From Chytridium lagenaria (Eukaryota > Chytridiomycota > Chytridiomycetes > Chytridiales > Chytridiaceae), in the NCBI GenBank assembly GCA_025449115.1, contig JAHLKC010000090.1, forward strand, positions 107,317-171,316: 64,000 nt of DNA. The letters are read 5' to 3'. Under the pieces are notes generated by a model. That model searched no databases. It had not been told where the DNA came from and saw nothing but the letters and a program-made list of their open reading frames with translations. Both the position numbers and the translations under genes were made by a program. Every line of letters begins with the position of its first letter. Position 1 is the stretch's first letter. Below, in pieces: positions 1 through 12,962 of this stretch.

Positions 1-940
1 CACATACCGATCCTTCTCCTTCCTTGCAAACTCCATCTGCCCCTTCATCTCCTTTCGCTTCAACACAGAGCTCTCTGCATCTCCCTCATCCGACTCACCA
101 TCCGTAGCCCCATCATCCCCATACCTCCTCAACAAGTACTTGATGAACCCAGGCTCACGCGCGGCAAGCCTTCGTCTAAAGAACGAATCAAGCTCCTCAT
201 AATCATCCAACGCCTCCAGACGTCTAAAAAAACCTCCTCGCTTCCAATGCCACATCTTCCACAAAGTCCCTTCGTCGTTTATGTGGTTCCTCATCATCTT
301 CAACATCATCGTCCATGGATGCATCATTGTCGTCGCTAGGGGTGTTGTCTTCGTTATTTGTTGCCGTACCGTTACTGTCGTCTCCACCCTCGTTGGCTTC
401 ATCGTCGATAAAGACGGCAACGCGGTGGCGGATGGGGCTAAAGCCTGTAGGAACCATGGCGCCCCTTAGGCCTTCATTCGAGGAAAGGTCGAGGATTTCA
501 AGTTCCTCGAGTTCTGCAAGGGAGGCGGGGATGGTGGTGATCTTATTACGGGAAAGGTCGAGGTAGACGAGGCGGGGGAAGTTGTTTGCGAGGTTTGAAG
601 GTACAGCTGTAAGCTTGTTGTTTCCTCTATTTGAGAGAAAGAAGAAAAAAAGGGTAAGTATTTCACATCCTTTTTGTATCTCTAGAGATAAGAAGCAATG
701 GAGCACTCACAGAAGAAGAGCGGTGATATCCTCGAGCTTAAGGGCGTCGATGGGAAGAGCGGTGAGAGCAAGACCCGAGAGGTCAAGGAATCCAGACTTT
801 CTAGCCTCACTGATCCTCTGCCTGACGGTGGGTGTGTCCTCATCCGAGTTTTGCCTTGAAGTGGGTAGTGAGAGAACAGAAGAGTTTTGACGCACAGTCT
901 TGTCGCCGCGAGCTGAAGTCCTGAGGCTTGGAGAGAACAT
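1..940 (-). CDS. Leucine-rich-repeat protein, 3' end cut by window
   Basis: The ATG is at 940. Exon 1 (940-711) encodes a Ser/Arg-rich start and a first leucine-rich stretch (LDLSGLALTALPIDAL). A GTGAGT...TAG intron at 710-627 joins it to exon 2, which continues with typical LRRs (GNNKLTAVPSNLANN, LVYLDLSRNKITTIPASL, LEILDLSSN) and then a Glu/Asp-rich stretch. Near 226-232 a run of seven A (T on the coding strand) ends the frame. The next frame goes on without stops to position 1 (RRLEALDDYEELDSFF...), so a one-base homopolymer miscount is the simplest reading. Such LRRs usually mediate protein binding; the partner and cellular role cannot be told from the sequence. The C-terminus lies outside the window. 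Confidence 0.7.
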
Positions 941-1043
941 TGTTGCTTATGTAGGTAGGATAACCCTGTTTTAAAGTGACTTAATTATGGATGGTTAAGG
1001 GTTGATGGTGATCGCTGGAGACGTTAGGAATCGGCTCCTCCTC

Positions 1044-1081
<38 letters not shown>

Positions 1082-1349
1082 GGTCAAAGGTTTTAACTTT
1101 TTTTATAGCCTTATGCTGGTGGGTGGAGGAAAAAAAGCTCTTTTTCTGAAGCTGAAGGAACGCCTTTGCCCAATTCTGACAAACCCGAAAAAGTCGGTCA
1201 TTCAAAGCCAGAGTGACTCATTCACGTAGTCACGACACGACACGACAACGACGCGTCTTTGGATCAAAAAGGCAGGGTGTAATCACGATACGCGAGACTG
1301 CAGCACGCGTACATTCCAACGCGTCTTTGTCGTATACTTTGGGAATTTA
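941..1349. other. Intergenic, LRR gene upstream region
   Basis: This lies between the LRR start and the RsmE-like stop, both on the minus strand. It holds the GTGGTC microsatellite, ACGAC-type short repeats near 1230-1250 and two GCGTCTTT words. I see no supported gene here. Confidence 0.5.
1044..1085. repeat. GTGGTC hexanucleotide microsatellite
   Basis: About seven tandem copies of a GTGGTC-like unit. On the minus strand it would read as His-Asp dipeptides in a short open frame that has no convincing start or neighbours. Confidence 0.8.
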
Positions 1350-2553
1350 TTACAGATGGGTGAGGTAAGCTGCAATGGTGCCCATGCCTGCTATGCATGC
1401 AGTCTCGGTTCTCAACAGAGTGTTGCTCAGAGATACACCCACGCATCGTGGTCTATCACCTTCATCCAGCTCCCTCACTACTGCTGCTGCACCGTCATTC
1501 TCTCCAATCCCTCCTCCTCCTCCTTCATCACTCTTGCTTAATAGGTGCCTAACCTCACGATCAGACCATCCTCCCTCAGGACCAACACATAAACTAATGA
1601 TCTTCCTCTTGCTCTGTGGTTCATATTGCATGGTATCCAGCCTGACACGCTCATTCAACACTGAGAGTATACTAGGAGGCCACCTCTTCCCCACCTCAAT
1701 TGAAGTCTTTAACTCTTCTCCCACCGACGCGCCATGCGAGCTTCCCCACCTTCCCGGCTCCAACGCTACCAACCTACACACCATCTCCTCCCCTTCTCTA
1801 CCACTACCCAACTCGCCGACCTCAACCGGCTCTCCAATCTCTAACCCCCTCGTCCTCCCACACTGTTTCAAAGCTTGCATCGCAATCACCTCTGCCCGAT
1901 CCTTCCAACGACTCGGCACCTTTCCCTTTGCATTCCGACTCATCCCATTGAGCGGTCGCATAATCACTCAGCACTGGTACAATCCTCATAGCACCCACCT
2001 CCACAGCCTTTTCCACAATCCACTCAAACCTCGACATCTTCACCATTCCCACTTCTAAAACAAGTGGGAGGGACGCATGTTCCGCGTTCCTTGTCGGCTA
2101 GAGTCAGACTTTGTGATTCAACGCGACATCCCCATGTGTTTTTTCTTGACCCCTCGTTGAAGAATCCCCTTGACCCAGTAATCATCGGAATCGGAGGAAG
2201 TTCCCGTCACCCATACTGCATCCCCTTCAGTCAATCGCAACACATTGACCAGATGATGCGTTTCAGATACAGACAACGGCATCCATTTCCCACCAAACAG
2301 TACTTGGCCCTCCACAAATGCCCGTCTCCGAACCCTTGGATTCAAGTGTTTGGACTGGCGCCTCGTTGTCGATGCTCCATCCACAACTTCATCATCTTTA
2401 ATTGTTTTCCGATCGAGATGAAAACGATGCTTTGCTTGAAGTGGAGAAACCAGAATGATGCGGGGAGTGACGGATGAACTTCCTCACGGGAGACATTGGC
2501 ACGCACAAGCATGGATGCAAACTCTGGCAGCGCATGAGCCCTCTCACAGCCAT
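1350..2553 (-). CDS. rsmE: RsmE-type rRNA (uridine-N3) methyltransferase, probably mitochondrial
   Basis: The C-terminal part is a SPOUT methyltransferase of the RsmE family: GPEGGWSDRE (SAM-binding knot) and LSNTLLRTETACIAG near the end match the family signatures. Upstream are the WIVEKAVEVGAMRIVPVLS and ALKQCGRTRG motifs and the N-terminal PUA-like segment (RVRRRAFVEG, HHLVNVLRL). Bacterial RsmE makes m3U1498 in 16S rRNA; a fungal copy would be expected to act on mitochondrial small-subunit rRNA (inference). The ATG at 2553 opens a basic, hydroxylated, acid-free stretch (MAVRGLMRCQ...) like a matrix-targeting presequence. About four one-base frame changes (near 1935, 2065, 2140 and 2405, several at A or G runs) are needed to join the segments. 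Either the assembly has indels or this is a young pseudogene. Confidence 0.75.
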
Positions 2554-2817
2554 GACCATTAGTGGATTATGCACCAAAAAACGACAACCTCATCATTTTT
2601 TATTCCACAACTGCCTTCACGTCAAGACGCACCTCGCCTAACAACCTCCTTCCATCGTTTAACCTTCCCCATCCCTCGTCCTCTTTTGAGCATAGCGCTC
2701 TTAGAAGTAAACATCGCTTTTACCAATCAACGTCCTCTCATTACCCACTAATTCCAAATCATCTAAAGATTTCTATTATTTTAAATGGACCTGTACAAAT
2801 CACTACAAAAACAAGAA
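2554..2817. other. Spacer between RsmE-like and SPEF2 genes
   Basis: The 264 bases between the SPEF2 stop and the RsmE-like ATG are fairly AT-rich and should contain the SPEF2 3' end and the RsmE promoter. I see no clear element. Confidence 0.4.
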
Positions 2818-5800
2818 TCACTTCAAGAACGCCCCAAACGAACTCGGCGGTCTCGACCTTGTCGCCAAAATCGACACATCCTCCAACGCAAACAGCGGGC
2901 AAGCCAAAAGTGCCGGTGAATCCGTAGCCGCCACAAATGCGTCAAACGTGATCGAATCGTCAGGTGTGAGTCCGGCGTCTTCGAAAACGCGGAGAAGGGC
3001 GTCCTTTAAAAATGGTGGTTAGTATAGAAAGGGAAGGAATAGGTTCTATACCATTGGAATGGGATCTTCGACGGCGGCCGTCACTGTTGACGCGATGGGT
3101 TTCGTCGACCAGGACGAGGCTGTTATGGAAAATCTATTGAGGTAAGTTAGCATTAACCTTAACTCATCGAATCTCCTCGTATCTTACAACAATAATAAAT
3201 GAAAAAGTCTTACCTGATACAACTGCCCAACGGTGACCCCTCCATCCTCCCTCTCCGTCACAACCGAAAAAGCCTTCTGCAACCCCACTTTAGCGCTCTC
3301 ATCCAAACAGCACCCAACTAAAAACGCCCCCACATCAAACACCCATCCTTCATCCCCAACCTTCTCATGTTCCCCCAAAAATTTGACTCCATTCATCCCA
3401 GCATCCAAAGCAATCATACTACCCATTCGCCAATCATCATCAAGGTTTGGGGTAGACTCGTGCGGAGGATCTTCTGAAACGGGTTGCTCGTCAAAGGGGA
3501 TGATGGGGGTACGGTCTTCTTCTTCACCGACTGCGCTGAGACCTTGGGAGGTGCCCGCGAGAGGTTGTGGGGGCGTTGAGGGTGCTGTTAGGGGTCGTGG
3601 TGGGAGGTGGGAGCGGTTGTAGGGGCAGAGCGGAAGACGAGGGAGGATTCGTGGGAAGGGACGGCGAAAATATCTGTTGTTATTCAAAGAAACCGCCATA
3701 GAGATTAGTAAACAATATTTAGAAAAAGGCAAAATTATATATAAACAAACTAATAAAACTAACGGAATAATGCATTCTTGAGCTTCCATGGCCTATTGAA
3801 TTTCGCGCCCGTTGTTGAAGCGGTTGTAGCGCCGTTTGAGGAGGAAGGTGCACTTGTGCCGCCGCTCACTTCCTCCATTAATGCCGCTGAAACGGCAGAT
3901 GATACTGCAGCCGCACCACCAGAGTTACCCGTCAAATCTTCGGCATCCTCCTCAAACCATAATGGGATTCTTATGAAATCTGATTTAGAGATCTAGGGAA
4001 AAGAATCGAGGTTAGAATCTGAAATGCATGAAACGGAAAATAGAGGAGAAGATGAGCTTCTCGATGAAAATGCATGGTGAGCAATTGAAAAACTTGCTAC
4101 AGTATGGCGGTTTCAAAATGCTGAAAAGACGAATATTCCAATGTCAGAGATGTACTCACCCTCCCACTCTGATAAGACTCACTACAGGCATAAGCCTGTC
4201 TCAAATACCCCAAATACTCAACACTCGGCACTGGCAACATATGAGCATTACTAATCAAAAAACCGTCTCCAATTGACGAATCCCGTGTCAAACGGATCCA
4301 GAGTGGACGCAATTTGTTGGAGTTGAGATTGTTCGGCTGTCAAGTAGTATTCAGGGAGGAGTTCGGTACCGGCCTTTTTGCTCAAATTAGTGAAAAGGAT
4401 GGGGGATAGGGGAGACGTACGGAGAGTGTGATGAGACGTTGCATGCCGTCGACAAATTCTTTGGTGGAGATGCTGCCTTGTGGGGCAAGCTCACGGAAAT
4501 GGCGACCGAGGTTGAGGAGTTGGAGGACAGTGAATTGGTCGGGGCTAGATGGTGGAAAGATTTGTTACAACAATATCAAGCAACACGATGACGTTGAGCC
4601 ATTCATGCAACAAAGTAATAAAACTAAGAGAAACAAGAAGAAGCAAGAAAGATAACCAGAAATAAATAAAGAAAGGATTTGCAAAGATAAATTAAAGGCC
4701 GATGAGAAAGATCCAAGCAAAAACAAAAACTAACTTTGTTTCTCAACGGGACTCTCCGGTCGGGTTCTGGCTCCGGTTCAAACGTCAACACCCCAAAATC
4801 AACTCTAAACTTCTCTCCCTCCAGCACAAGTTCATTCGGTAACCTGACCTCCATCTCAACCGCCTCCTTAATAACATAGAGCATCTCTCTGATTGCATCC
4901 ATTTCCGATTGAAACCTTGTCCCAATCCATTCGTCAAGCAGAACATAGGCTTCGATGCCTTTGTTTCGGAGCTCTTTAAGATGGTCGACGGCATGAGTGC
5001 GGATACGGTCGAGACGGGATTTCAGGATCGCGTCTTCGTTTCAATAGTTTTTTGCATTTCGGTGGGGAGGTCGGCGTCAACGTCGACTGAATTAGGTTTT
5101 CGGTTACAGAAATTTGGGTGAGTAAGGATCAATAAATGAAACAAAAACGGTCAAGTATCAAGTGGAAAATAATAGGGTAAAAAAATAAATTAATTAAATC
5201 TAATCCATCAAAAATTTATAAAATCAAGCGCGCTTACCGATTTTAGGCTCAACAACCTCATTCACCGCTCCCTTCTTTTTATCCTTCTTATCCTTTTCCT
5301 GCTGAACAGGTTCTTCCGGCTGATGCGTCACAAAGTTATTCAAAACCGTCAACGCCACCGTCAAACTCGTCTCAAAATCCGCAAAAATCGATGCATCCAC
5401 GTCCATATAAGAATGATCCTTATCCGCAACCGATCCTAAATGCCCTTTGCCATCACCCCCTCCACTACCCCCTAAAGCTGCCGGCACTCCAGCAGCAACC
5501 GTCGTCGCTGTTGCCGCAGAAGGAGGTCCCGGAAGTTTCGGTACAGCCGCCATAGAGAGCTTTTTCGCTAAAGGCCCACCTCCCCCAACGCCTCCCGCTG
5601 CTACATTCAAGCCGGCGGCGGTAGCGTCTTTTCCGATAGCGGCGGCTGTGTTTTGTTGGGTGGGGGCACCACGACCGCTTTTAGCGCTAGAGATGTCGCG
5701 ACGGCTGCGGTGGTTTGGGGCCGTGCCGGAACCAGAGTCAGCATTCGAGGCGTTGCCGGCGCCTATGAGGATCGCCGCGAGGTCGATTGGAGGAGTGGAG

Positions 5801-8800
5801 CCGATGCTTAAAAGTGGGACTTTGATAGGAGGGCGGACACCGTCAACAATAGCAGACTATAAGTGCGTGTCAGTTCAAGATTTCATTTGGCAATGTGCAG
5901 TCAAAAACATGAGAACGCAACGATAAAATCTTCATGTACATAAATAGGAATGGCCAAAAGGAAGAAATAAGACCATATAGAGACAAAAATAAAGTGCAGA
6001 CAAGGGGAGCTCATAATCAGCTTACCGTCCCATACGCATCCTTATAATAATCTGCCACAAGCCCTCTCGTCCCGCATACCGATCCACCTCAGCCTGCACC
6101 ATAGTAATATACACATTCATCAAAATAGCGAAATGATCCTCCACAAATTTATCCTCAATCACCGCAACCCTCTCCGCCTCAGCCTCATCCCTCCTTACAT
6201 CCGACATCTCCCAAAGTCGTTCCCTTAAGTCCTCAGCACGCTGATGTAACTCGGCTTTAGCGTCAGGGTCGCTCCTATGTGAATGTTAGAGGGTTGAAGG
6301 GGAAGCTGGGGGTTTCTACCGTAGATCGTCTTCGATCGCATTAAATTCAAGTTGAAAGAGATCGACGAGTGCTTGCTTCTTGTCAGGACGTTCAAGGAAC
6401 TTTTTAAAGTTGACTTTGGTGTTATAGAAGTATCGGACGATTGTTTCTCGTTCGCGGCGGAGACAGCGGAAACCGTATTTTATAGTATCAGTGTACGTCT
6501 TTTCGATAGTCGCCCATTCTAATACATCGCGGTTGAATTAGAAAAACTTATTGTCTGCGATCTTATTTCAAGTGCATCGGGGGAAAAAATATAGCCATAA
6601 AGAGAGAGGTTATAAAAGTTGCACTTACGGTCAGCAAGGATATCGGCAAGCTCTCTGGACGGAAGTTTCTTTCCATCAGCCGTTACATTTCTAATTAAAG
6701 GAGGCTGCGTAGTCTCCGCAGAGCTCTCCACCACCTGCAGAGGTACACCTTCAATAGTTTTCTCCGAGATACCAATAGCCGGTGTCATGGTACGCTTGAT
6801 ATCAGCTATGAATAGTAACTGGTAAACATCCTCATAAATCCTATTTAGCACAACAGCCAACTAACCTGTTTTCAACTTTGCGTCCGCCGCCGATGTCGCC
6901 CTAGAGTTCCCTTTATCCGCACCCGCAGCCCCCTTTGCAGACGACACCCTAGGCTTGGTGCTCCCAGATCCGGGTGGTTGTTGCTTCCCCTTCTTATCAT
7001 CCTCAGTTACAGCTGCTACCGCTGCCACTGCCGCCGCCCCTGCCGCCCCGGCCGAGGTCGTTGGAGCCGCTTTCCCATTTGAGACACCTTTCTTATCTGC
7101 GTTGGGGTCTGTGGAGGGCGTTGTGTTGGTAGCACTGGGTTGAGAGGGCGAGAGAGTTTGACTGGTGGTTTCTTCTGTTGTAGCGGGAAGGGCTGCAATT
7201 TTTATACTACGTTAAATACGCGAAATAATGGTTGAACCTTACAGTCTTCCTTGTTGGCGCTTGCCTTTTTTGTGGGATCTGCCTCCTCGTTTTGTTTTTC
7301 CTTTTCCCGTTGTTTAAAAGCAATAAGATCTTGACATTCTCCCTGCAGTACTTGGAGTACAGTCTCGGCGTCCGCACTTGCATCAAGAATCTTTTTTGTG
7401 TCAGGTTTGTTTAAGTAAAAGTGATGATACCCTCATGTTCTGGAAACGGCTGTACCATTCCTTGATCGATTCCTCTTGCTCTTCGAATGCAGCAATCTGG
7501 AATTGAAGTTGACTGGCCTGGCTGCCATCATCCTCAAGCGTAGCAAGGCGCTCATGGATTCCTATGTACCCGCAATGTGAGTCCAATCAATAGAAAACAT
7601 GTTAAACCAACCTGCAACATCAGTAGGTGGAGGGTTCAGTTCAAGATGGTATTTTAATCCAGTAACGGGATCCAGTCTTCTCCCGGCAGCTCTTTTAATC
7701 GCGGTTTCATTGTCAACGTCCAGCAGGAAGACAGCATCGATCCCACTGATTGCAGTGGGTGTCTTAGAATCAGATTTGTTTTCGACGGGCGCGATCATAG
7801 ACCGCTTTCGGGATGACGGCTTTTCCTTCTCTTTCGGCGTCCTCTTAAGGTTTCCAAGCTTAACAGGTTTTGGGTCTTCATATCTTAAAGAATTTTAATA
7901 CGAGCCAAAAGTGAGCAAGAAGTTACCCTGAGAGTTCCCTTTCTAAAAGCTGAGCTTGAGCTCTTGTACGAGGAAAGTCTACGAGAACCCATCCACCACT
8001 TTGAGATTTCCCATCCGTTGTACACTTCTTGATTCCTTCAATAACGAGAGATACAAGAAGCGCATCATCTGCGTATGCTCCTTCCAGCATAGAAACTTGA
8101 ATTTTAGATCCAACAGCACTGTTCGGCGCGTTCCTTTTTTGAGATGCAGACTCAGTTTTCACCTTTTCCTTCTCGGTTGCATCGCTTTGACTTTAAAATT
8201 AGTCCCGACAAATTGAAAATGTTCTCACCTAATAGATTCCTTACGAGTGCATCAATGGAAAGAATTGAAAGACCATACATCGACGCGAGCTTTCTCGCTG
8301 CGCTCTGCTTCCCAGCAAAATTCTTCCCAATAAGACAAATCCGGAGTGGAACAGAGGGGAGTTGTGGTAACTCATTCGTGGGTTCCGGGGGCGATGTCAT
8401 TTCGAGGATGTTATTGATAATCTGTCCAAGGAGTTCATTTACAATGGGCTTTTCCGACGTAGTACTGCGAGACGGTTAGAAAGAATTGGAAAAGTCGGAA
8501 TATATACCTATCCATGTACACCCAATCTCCTGATCCAGAAAGGTAATCCTGGAACTCTTGCTGGTCCAACAAATTCACGCCATTGGAGATATCACTGTGG
8601 AGAGCGAGGTCGGAGGAGGTTTCAGGGTTGTTTGCGGCATTATCGTCGTCTCCGCAACTTCGAATCTTATCTTTATCAAAATCCATATTATAAGACCGCA
8701 GCAGAGGCTCTCCATTTATGAAAAGAGTCTTCCATTCGCGGATAAGCTTTCTGGGAGCGTCATTCCATCGTTCAGCGAGCGATAGTCGGATATCTTTGTC

Positions 8801-10717
8801 TTGTAAAAAACTTTTGAATATGTAAAAGCAAACCTTTAGCGAGAGGTCCAATATTTGATCCACAATGCCGGCGCATACTTTGGTATGTTTTTGGTGTTTT
8901 TCTGCCGCTTTCCGTGCGAGAATCTCCCGATGTTGCGCAAGTTGAAGTTCTGTTTGTTGACGGTACTCCTCTCTCGCCCTCTCTGCAAGCTCATGTTCGC
9001 GTTGCAACGCCTCTTCGTAGTCCTTTTGCCTCCGTTTGCCGTACTGCTGATCTCGAAATATTCGATTTTCGCGCATCACCTCCTTTTGATGCCGGACTTG
9101 CATCAACCTGGTAAATAAAATATTGTAAGATAGGAAATTGGATTGCAGTACCCCTCCGCGATACGCCTTTCCTGTTTAGACTGCCGCATGAGTTTTGTCA
9201 GAAGGAGCTCCTCGAGATGAGATTTCTCTGTTTCCTCTTGCGCACTCTGTTGTCCCAAGATGATCTTACGCCGTCTTTGGTCGCGCTCCTTCCGTGACGC
9301 CTCTTCCTCAATCTTCTTGGTCTACGCCATTATAAGCACTAATGTCATCCATAAACTCTTAACATACCCTAATCTTGTCAACATAGTCTTTTGTCTGCTT
9401 CATGCTCTCCTCCGCATGTGGAAGTAGTTTTGCAAGTACTTTCGTGTGGCTGACTGGATCCATAGAACCCCTCACCGCCAGAAACTTTTGATTTGTGCAG
9501 AATCCACCGTCTGGCTAGAGTCAAACGCAAGTTCCTCCGCTTCCTCATCAGCATCTGTCTTGGATACATCCCCAAAAAGTTGTTTCTCAAAAACTTTCCA
9601 ACCGTGCTTCTACTTCCTGATGGACTTTTTGACGTTTTATCTACGTTTTGGCATGTAAGAAATATGGGGGAAATGGGAGGTATCGTATTATTTACCTCCA
9701 TTTGTTTGGCTTTGTTTTCGTGCTTTGCTTGTTCTCGAATCATGTGGGCGAGATCAAATTGAGTCGTAGGGACACCTTTTTTGCCAGGAAGAGCGGACGT
9801 AAGTGCTCGATCGTCGTCACGATGAATGGGCTGCAATGGGCCGATAACCTTGACAGTGTTACGTCCGCCTGCGGAAGAGAGGGCCTTTCTCTCAGCATCT
9901 TTCTGTAAGAAGCTGTCAACATTCATTTCGCATTTCTCTAAAGCCATTAATCCGAACAATATACCTGTTGCTTCCTTTTACTGATAAGCTTGTCGTAGTC
10001 AAATTCAGGGTGTTCCAATTTGGGGTGGTCAAGCTTTTTGTATCCTGCCTGATGAGACCTCCTTAACTTGGTGCGTAGCATATCGGAGAAGAATTCATGC
10101 TCCTTATCATTGTACTTTTTCTTTGGAGATGACCCCGTCATGAACTTTGTGACAGAGACGTTGGTCCCTGCCGATTAGACAAGAGGTAAGTCCCAAGGCA
10201 TCTTCACGGGTTAACAATTACCAGTAGGACTTGCAGGATACGACACGAGTCCATCGTTCACCTCTTTGTAATAATCCTCCTTTCCCGTGAGCCCTTTAAA
10301 GTTCATAGGCGGCAACTTATGATCATTCGGCTCTCTCCTCGCACCCGCAATCTTCTCACTTCCCACACCGCCTGGGCCACCCTTTGTCTTTGGTGCAAGA
10401 GAAGCCTTAATCTGATACAACAACTTTGCCGCACACCCCGGCTTCCCTGTGATAACATCAAACGCAAAGTTTGAAGAGATGCGCAAGTCCAGTCTTTCCC
10501 TCAGTATCTTTTCAATGGCCGTAAAGTTTCTGATGGACGCCTCGATGGACTCTGACCGTGAAAACACCCCCACCTCGTTTGCCGCAACCACATCCAGCCG
10601 TGTGAGCAGCTCTGATATGAGATACCCAGACTTGAAGGCAGAATCTAGCTCTGCAGGCGCAACGGGTGTCGTGAGTCCAATACCCGACGACACCCATTCT
10701 GCCAGGATCGCTGACAT
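2818..10717 (-). CDS. SPEF2: SPEF2/CPC1 ortholog, ciliary central-pair apparatus protein
   Basis: Central-pair projection protein of motile cilia (Chlamydomonas CPC1, vertebrate SPEF2/KPL2). I trace 24 exons: 10717-10222, 10167-9965, 9902-9696, 9640-9368, 9321-9152, 9107-8834, ~8793-8508, 8464-8229, 8190-7927, 7883-7612, 7561-7431, 7390-7243, 7192-6866, 6805-6629, 6518-6320, 6274-6026, 5856-5238, 5086-4735, 4544-4421, 4380-4160, 3992-3764, 3673-3214, 3133-3052, 3003-2818. Domain order: N-terminal calponin-homology-like domain (MSAILAEWVSSGIGL, KPGCAAKLLYQ); a long charged coiled coil (RHQKEVMRENRIFR); an adenylate-kinase-like domain with P-loop (LIGKNFAGKQSAARKL) and LVDFPRTRAQAQLLE; an Ala/Pro/Lys linker; the conserved LRERLWEMSDVRRDEAEAER block; C-terminal EF-hand-like segments. 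Several exons need one-base frame corrections (for example the T run at 4257-4262 and near 9587). A 103-bp divergent spacer separates it from VMA13. Confidence 0.9.
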
Positions 10718-10820
10718 TGCTGCAACTCTTGCTTGTCAAGATGTTGTCGTTTGTTGAACAATCAATATCAACCAAACTCCAAAACTTGTGAAAGAGAAAT
10801 TTTTGTTTGAGTTTCCAATA
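10718..10820. promoter_or_regulatory. Divergent promoter, SPEF2 / VMA13
   Basis: Only 103 bp separate the two start codons, which point away from each other, so both promoters must lie or overlap here. No TATA-like box stands out. Confidence 0.5.
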
Positions 10821-12962
10821 TGGCCACCGCTACTCGCCCATGCCCAGCGTCGCTGGATCCGTGCTGCAGCCACCTGAGGAGGAGTCTCCATCAGGCTCCA
10901 ATCGTGGCCTCACACAACACATACTTGGAGGACAGACATCGTCTATCCGCGAGAAGCCGATTCCGTGGGAGGTTAGAGCATTCTTGAAGATGCAGGAAGA
11001 GGAAAGGAAGGGAGGGCTCATCATTTAATCATCATCTCTGTTAAACAGGGGTACCAACGCGGTCGCTGATCTCCGAGGACGACTTGGTGCAGATCAGACA
11101 GTTTGAGAAGAATCCAAAGGTTTCGATTACAGAGGTCAGCTTGGATAAGAATCCTTTCGCATTGTGTGGTGCGGCGCTCTTTAATGAGGGTCATCAATCG
11201 CACCGCCCTTCTTACACCAATACTGAGCGAAATACTTTTATTCTTAGAACGGTGAAAAGTATATTGGACTGTTCCTCAACCTGCTTCAAAAGCTCGTGAG
11301 GCCAGACACTATTCAAAGTATCCTGATTCTGATCGACGATTTGATTACTGGTGAGTGCAGAGTCGGTCACCGTCCGATTTATCTAAAACTGACGGCTGAT
11401 GGGAAATATTCGACTTTGAAACAGAGAATGACGATAATGCCAGATTTCTACCGCCTCAAATCTGACGCCGGTTTCCCCTTCTCCCATTCACAAAGTAAGA
11501 GCCGGATCCCCCCTTAACATTGACTCCTCAACAGGCTTTTGAAAAAAGACGACGAGTTTATTCAAATGAAGGCTGCCAAGGTCCTCACCGCGCTTCTCAT
11601 GTACGTCGCCTCGGCTTGGTTTTAAGTAGCTGATGTTTTTGTGTTGGCAGTAACGCCGATGAGCAGACCTACAATTCCTTTGACCCCTCCGATCTCTTCA
11701 CCTGGATTTCAAATAAGCTTCTGGACTCGAACGCGAATGTTGTGGATACAGTTGTGCAGATTCTGCAGTCGCTTCTTTCGGTACAAAAGGGCGGCTACAG
11801 TTTTACAAGCATGGAGCGGGAGTTGCGAAGTACAGTGCCGACCTTTTTTTCTCGTTTTTCCAGTTCTTATGTTTATTCTACTATTTTGTTACCGGCCTTG
11901 AGCGTTTTTCAATGATCTCAAGTAATTTTTTTCGTGTTTTAACTTGTGGTGTCCTCAGCCTTGTCGCGCTTTTAAACAAGAACAATCAGAGCGCGCAAAT
12001 GCAGTACCAGGTTGTTTACTGTCTGTGGCTCATGACTTTTATAGAGGAGGTGGCCGACCTTCAAAGGTACACAGGCTGTCTCAAAGGTTTAGCTGATCGT
12101 CTTTTCACAGAAAACATAATGTTCTTCCGCTTCTCATTGAAATCGCAAAGAGCGCGATTAAAGAAAAGGTCGTTCGTGTGGTGTTTTCGACTATAAGGGT
12201 AAGGTCTTTTTCTTTCTCCGTTCGAATTTCACATTTTCATATAATATTTACTTCGCACCCTTTAATTCATCAGAATCAACTCAGCAAAGCCCCCAAGAAA
12301 ACCTTGTCGCGCTTTTAGGTAACAAAGTACTTGCTATCTGCGAAACCCTGTCCACCCGTAAATGGTCTGACTCTGAGATCACGGATGATCTTGAGTACCT
12401 TAAAGAAGAGCTTGGACATCGCGTCCAGTCTTTGAGCACTTGGGATGAGTATAACACGGAAGTGAGAAGTGGACAGTTGATTGGTCACCCCCGCATTGTC
12501 GGAGGGCTTTTGGAAACAGAATGCGGCGAAATTGGCGGAGAAGGATTATGAATTGGTCAAGTGAGTTGACGTTTTTTTTTTCTTTCTTCATTTCTATGTT
12601 TTTCGTTCTTAGTGTTAGATTGGTTATCAAAATGTGATTTTGGAGGTTGGTTTATTTATTTGATTATTTCTCCCAGGATGATATCTCGTCTCATTAGCAC
12701 AACAACCTCTACCGTCGTGTTGAGTGTCGCTGCGCACGACTTAGGACAATTTGTCAAACACTACCCGTCTGGCAAAAGGTAACGTACAACCCTCTCTTTC
12801 CCCGCATTCTTTTAGTTTCTCACAACGTGAAACCCCTGCAGGTTTATCCAAGAAGTCGGTGCAAAAGCCCAGATTATGGAATGATGGCCACGAGAACGAG
12901 ATGTGAGATATCAGGCGTTGCTCGCTGTCCAAAAGTTTATGACGAACGCGTGGGATTATTAG
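10821..12962 (+). CDS. VMA13: V-type ATPase V1 subunit H
   Basis: Regulatory H subunit of the V1 sector; it activates the proton pump and silences free V1. Recognised by the N-terminal block (APIVASHNTYLED, SIREKPIPWEGYQRG), ISEDDLVQIRQFEKNP, LVRPDTIQSILILIDDLI, the armadillo-like middle (FDPSDLFTWISNKLLDSN, YQVVYCLWLMTF) and the diagnostic C-terminal VLSVAAHDLGQFVKHYPSGK with YQALLAVQKFMTNAWDY before TAG. Seen introns include 10972-11048, 11135-11247 and 11351-11424, with more up to about 12840. Some one-base frame switches occur, and a TGA near 12882 falls in the conserved end, so the assembly or the gene is damaged. Its 3' end converges with the pterin synthase gene, 224 bp away. Confidence 0.9.

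Noticed and set aside
981..1205. Minus-strand frame with His-Asp dipeptide repeats
   Set aside because: No ATG at the frame start; it exists because of the GTGGTC microsatellite. No homology or splice support.
2562..2927. Plus-strand frame with Cys/Arg-rich text recalling a fungal zinc cluster (KCVKRD)
   Set aside because: The Cys spacing does not fit a Zn2Cys6 motif, and the opposite strand encodes the conserved SPEF2 C-terminus and the RsmE presequence.
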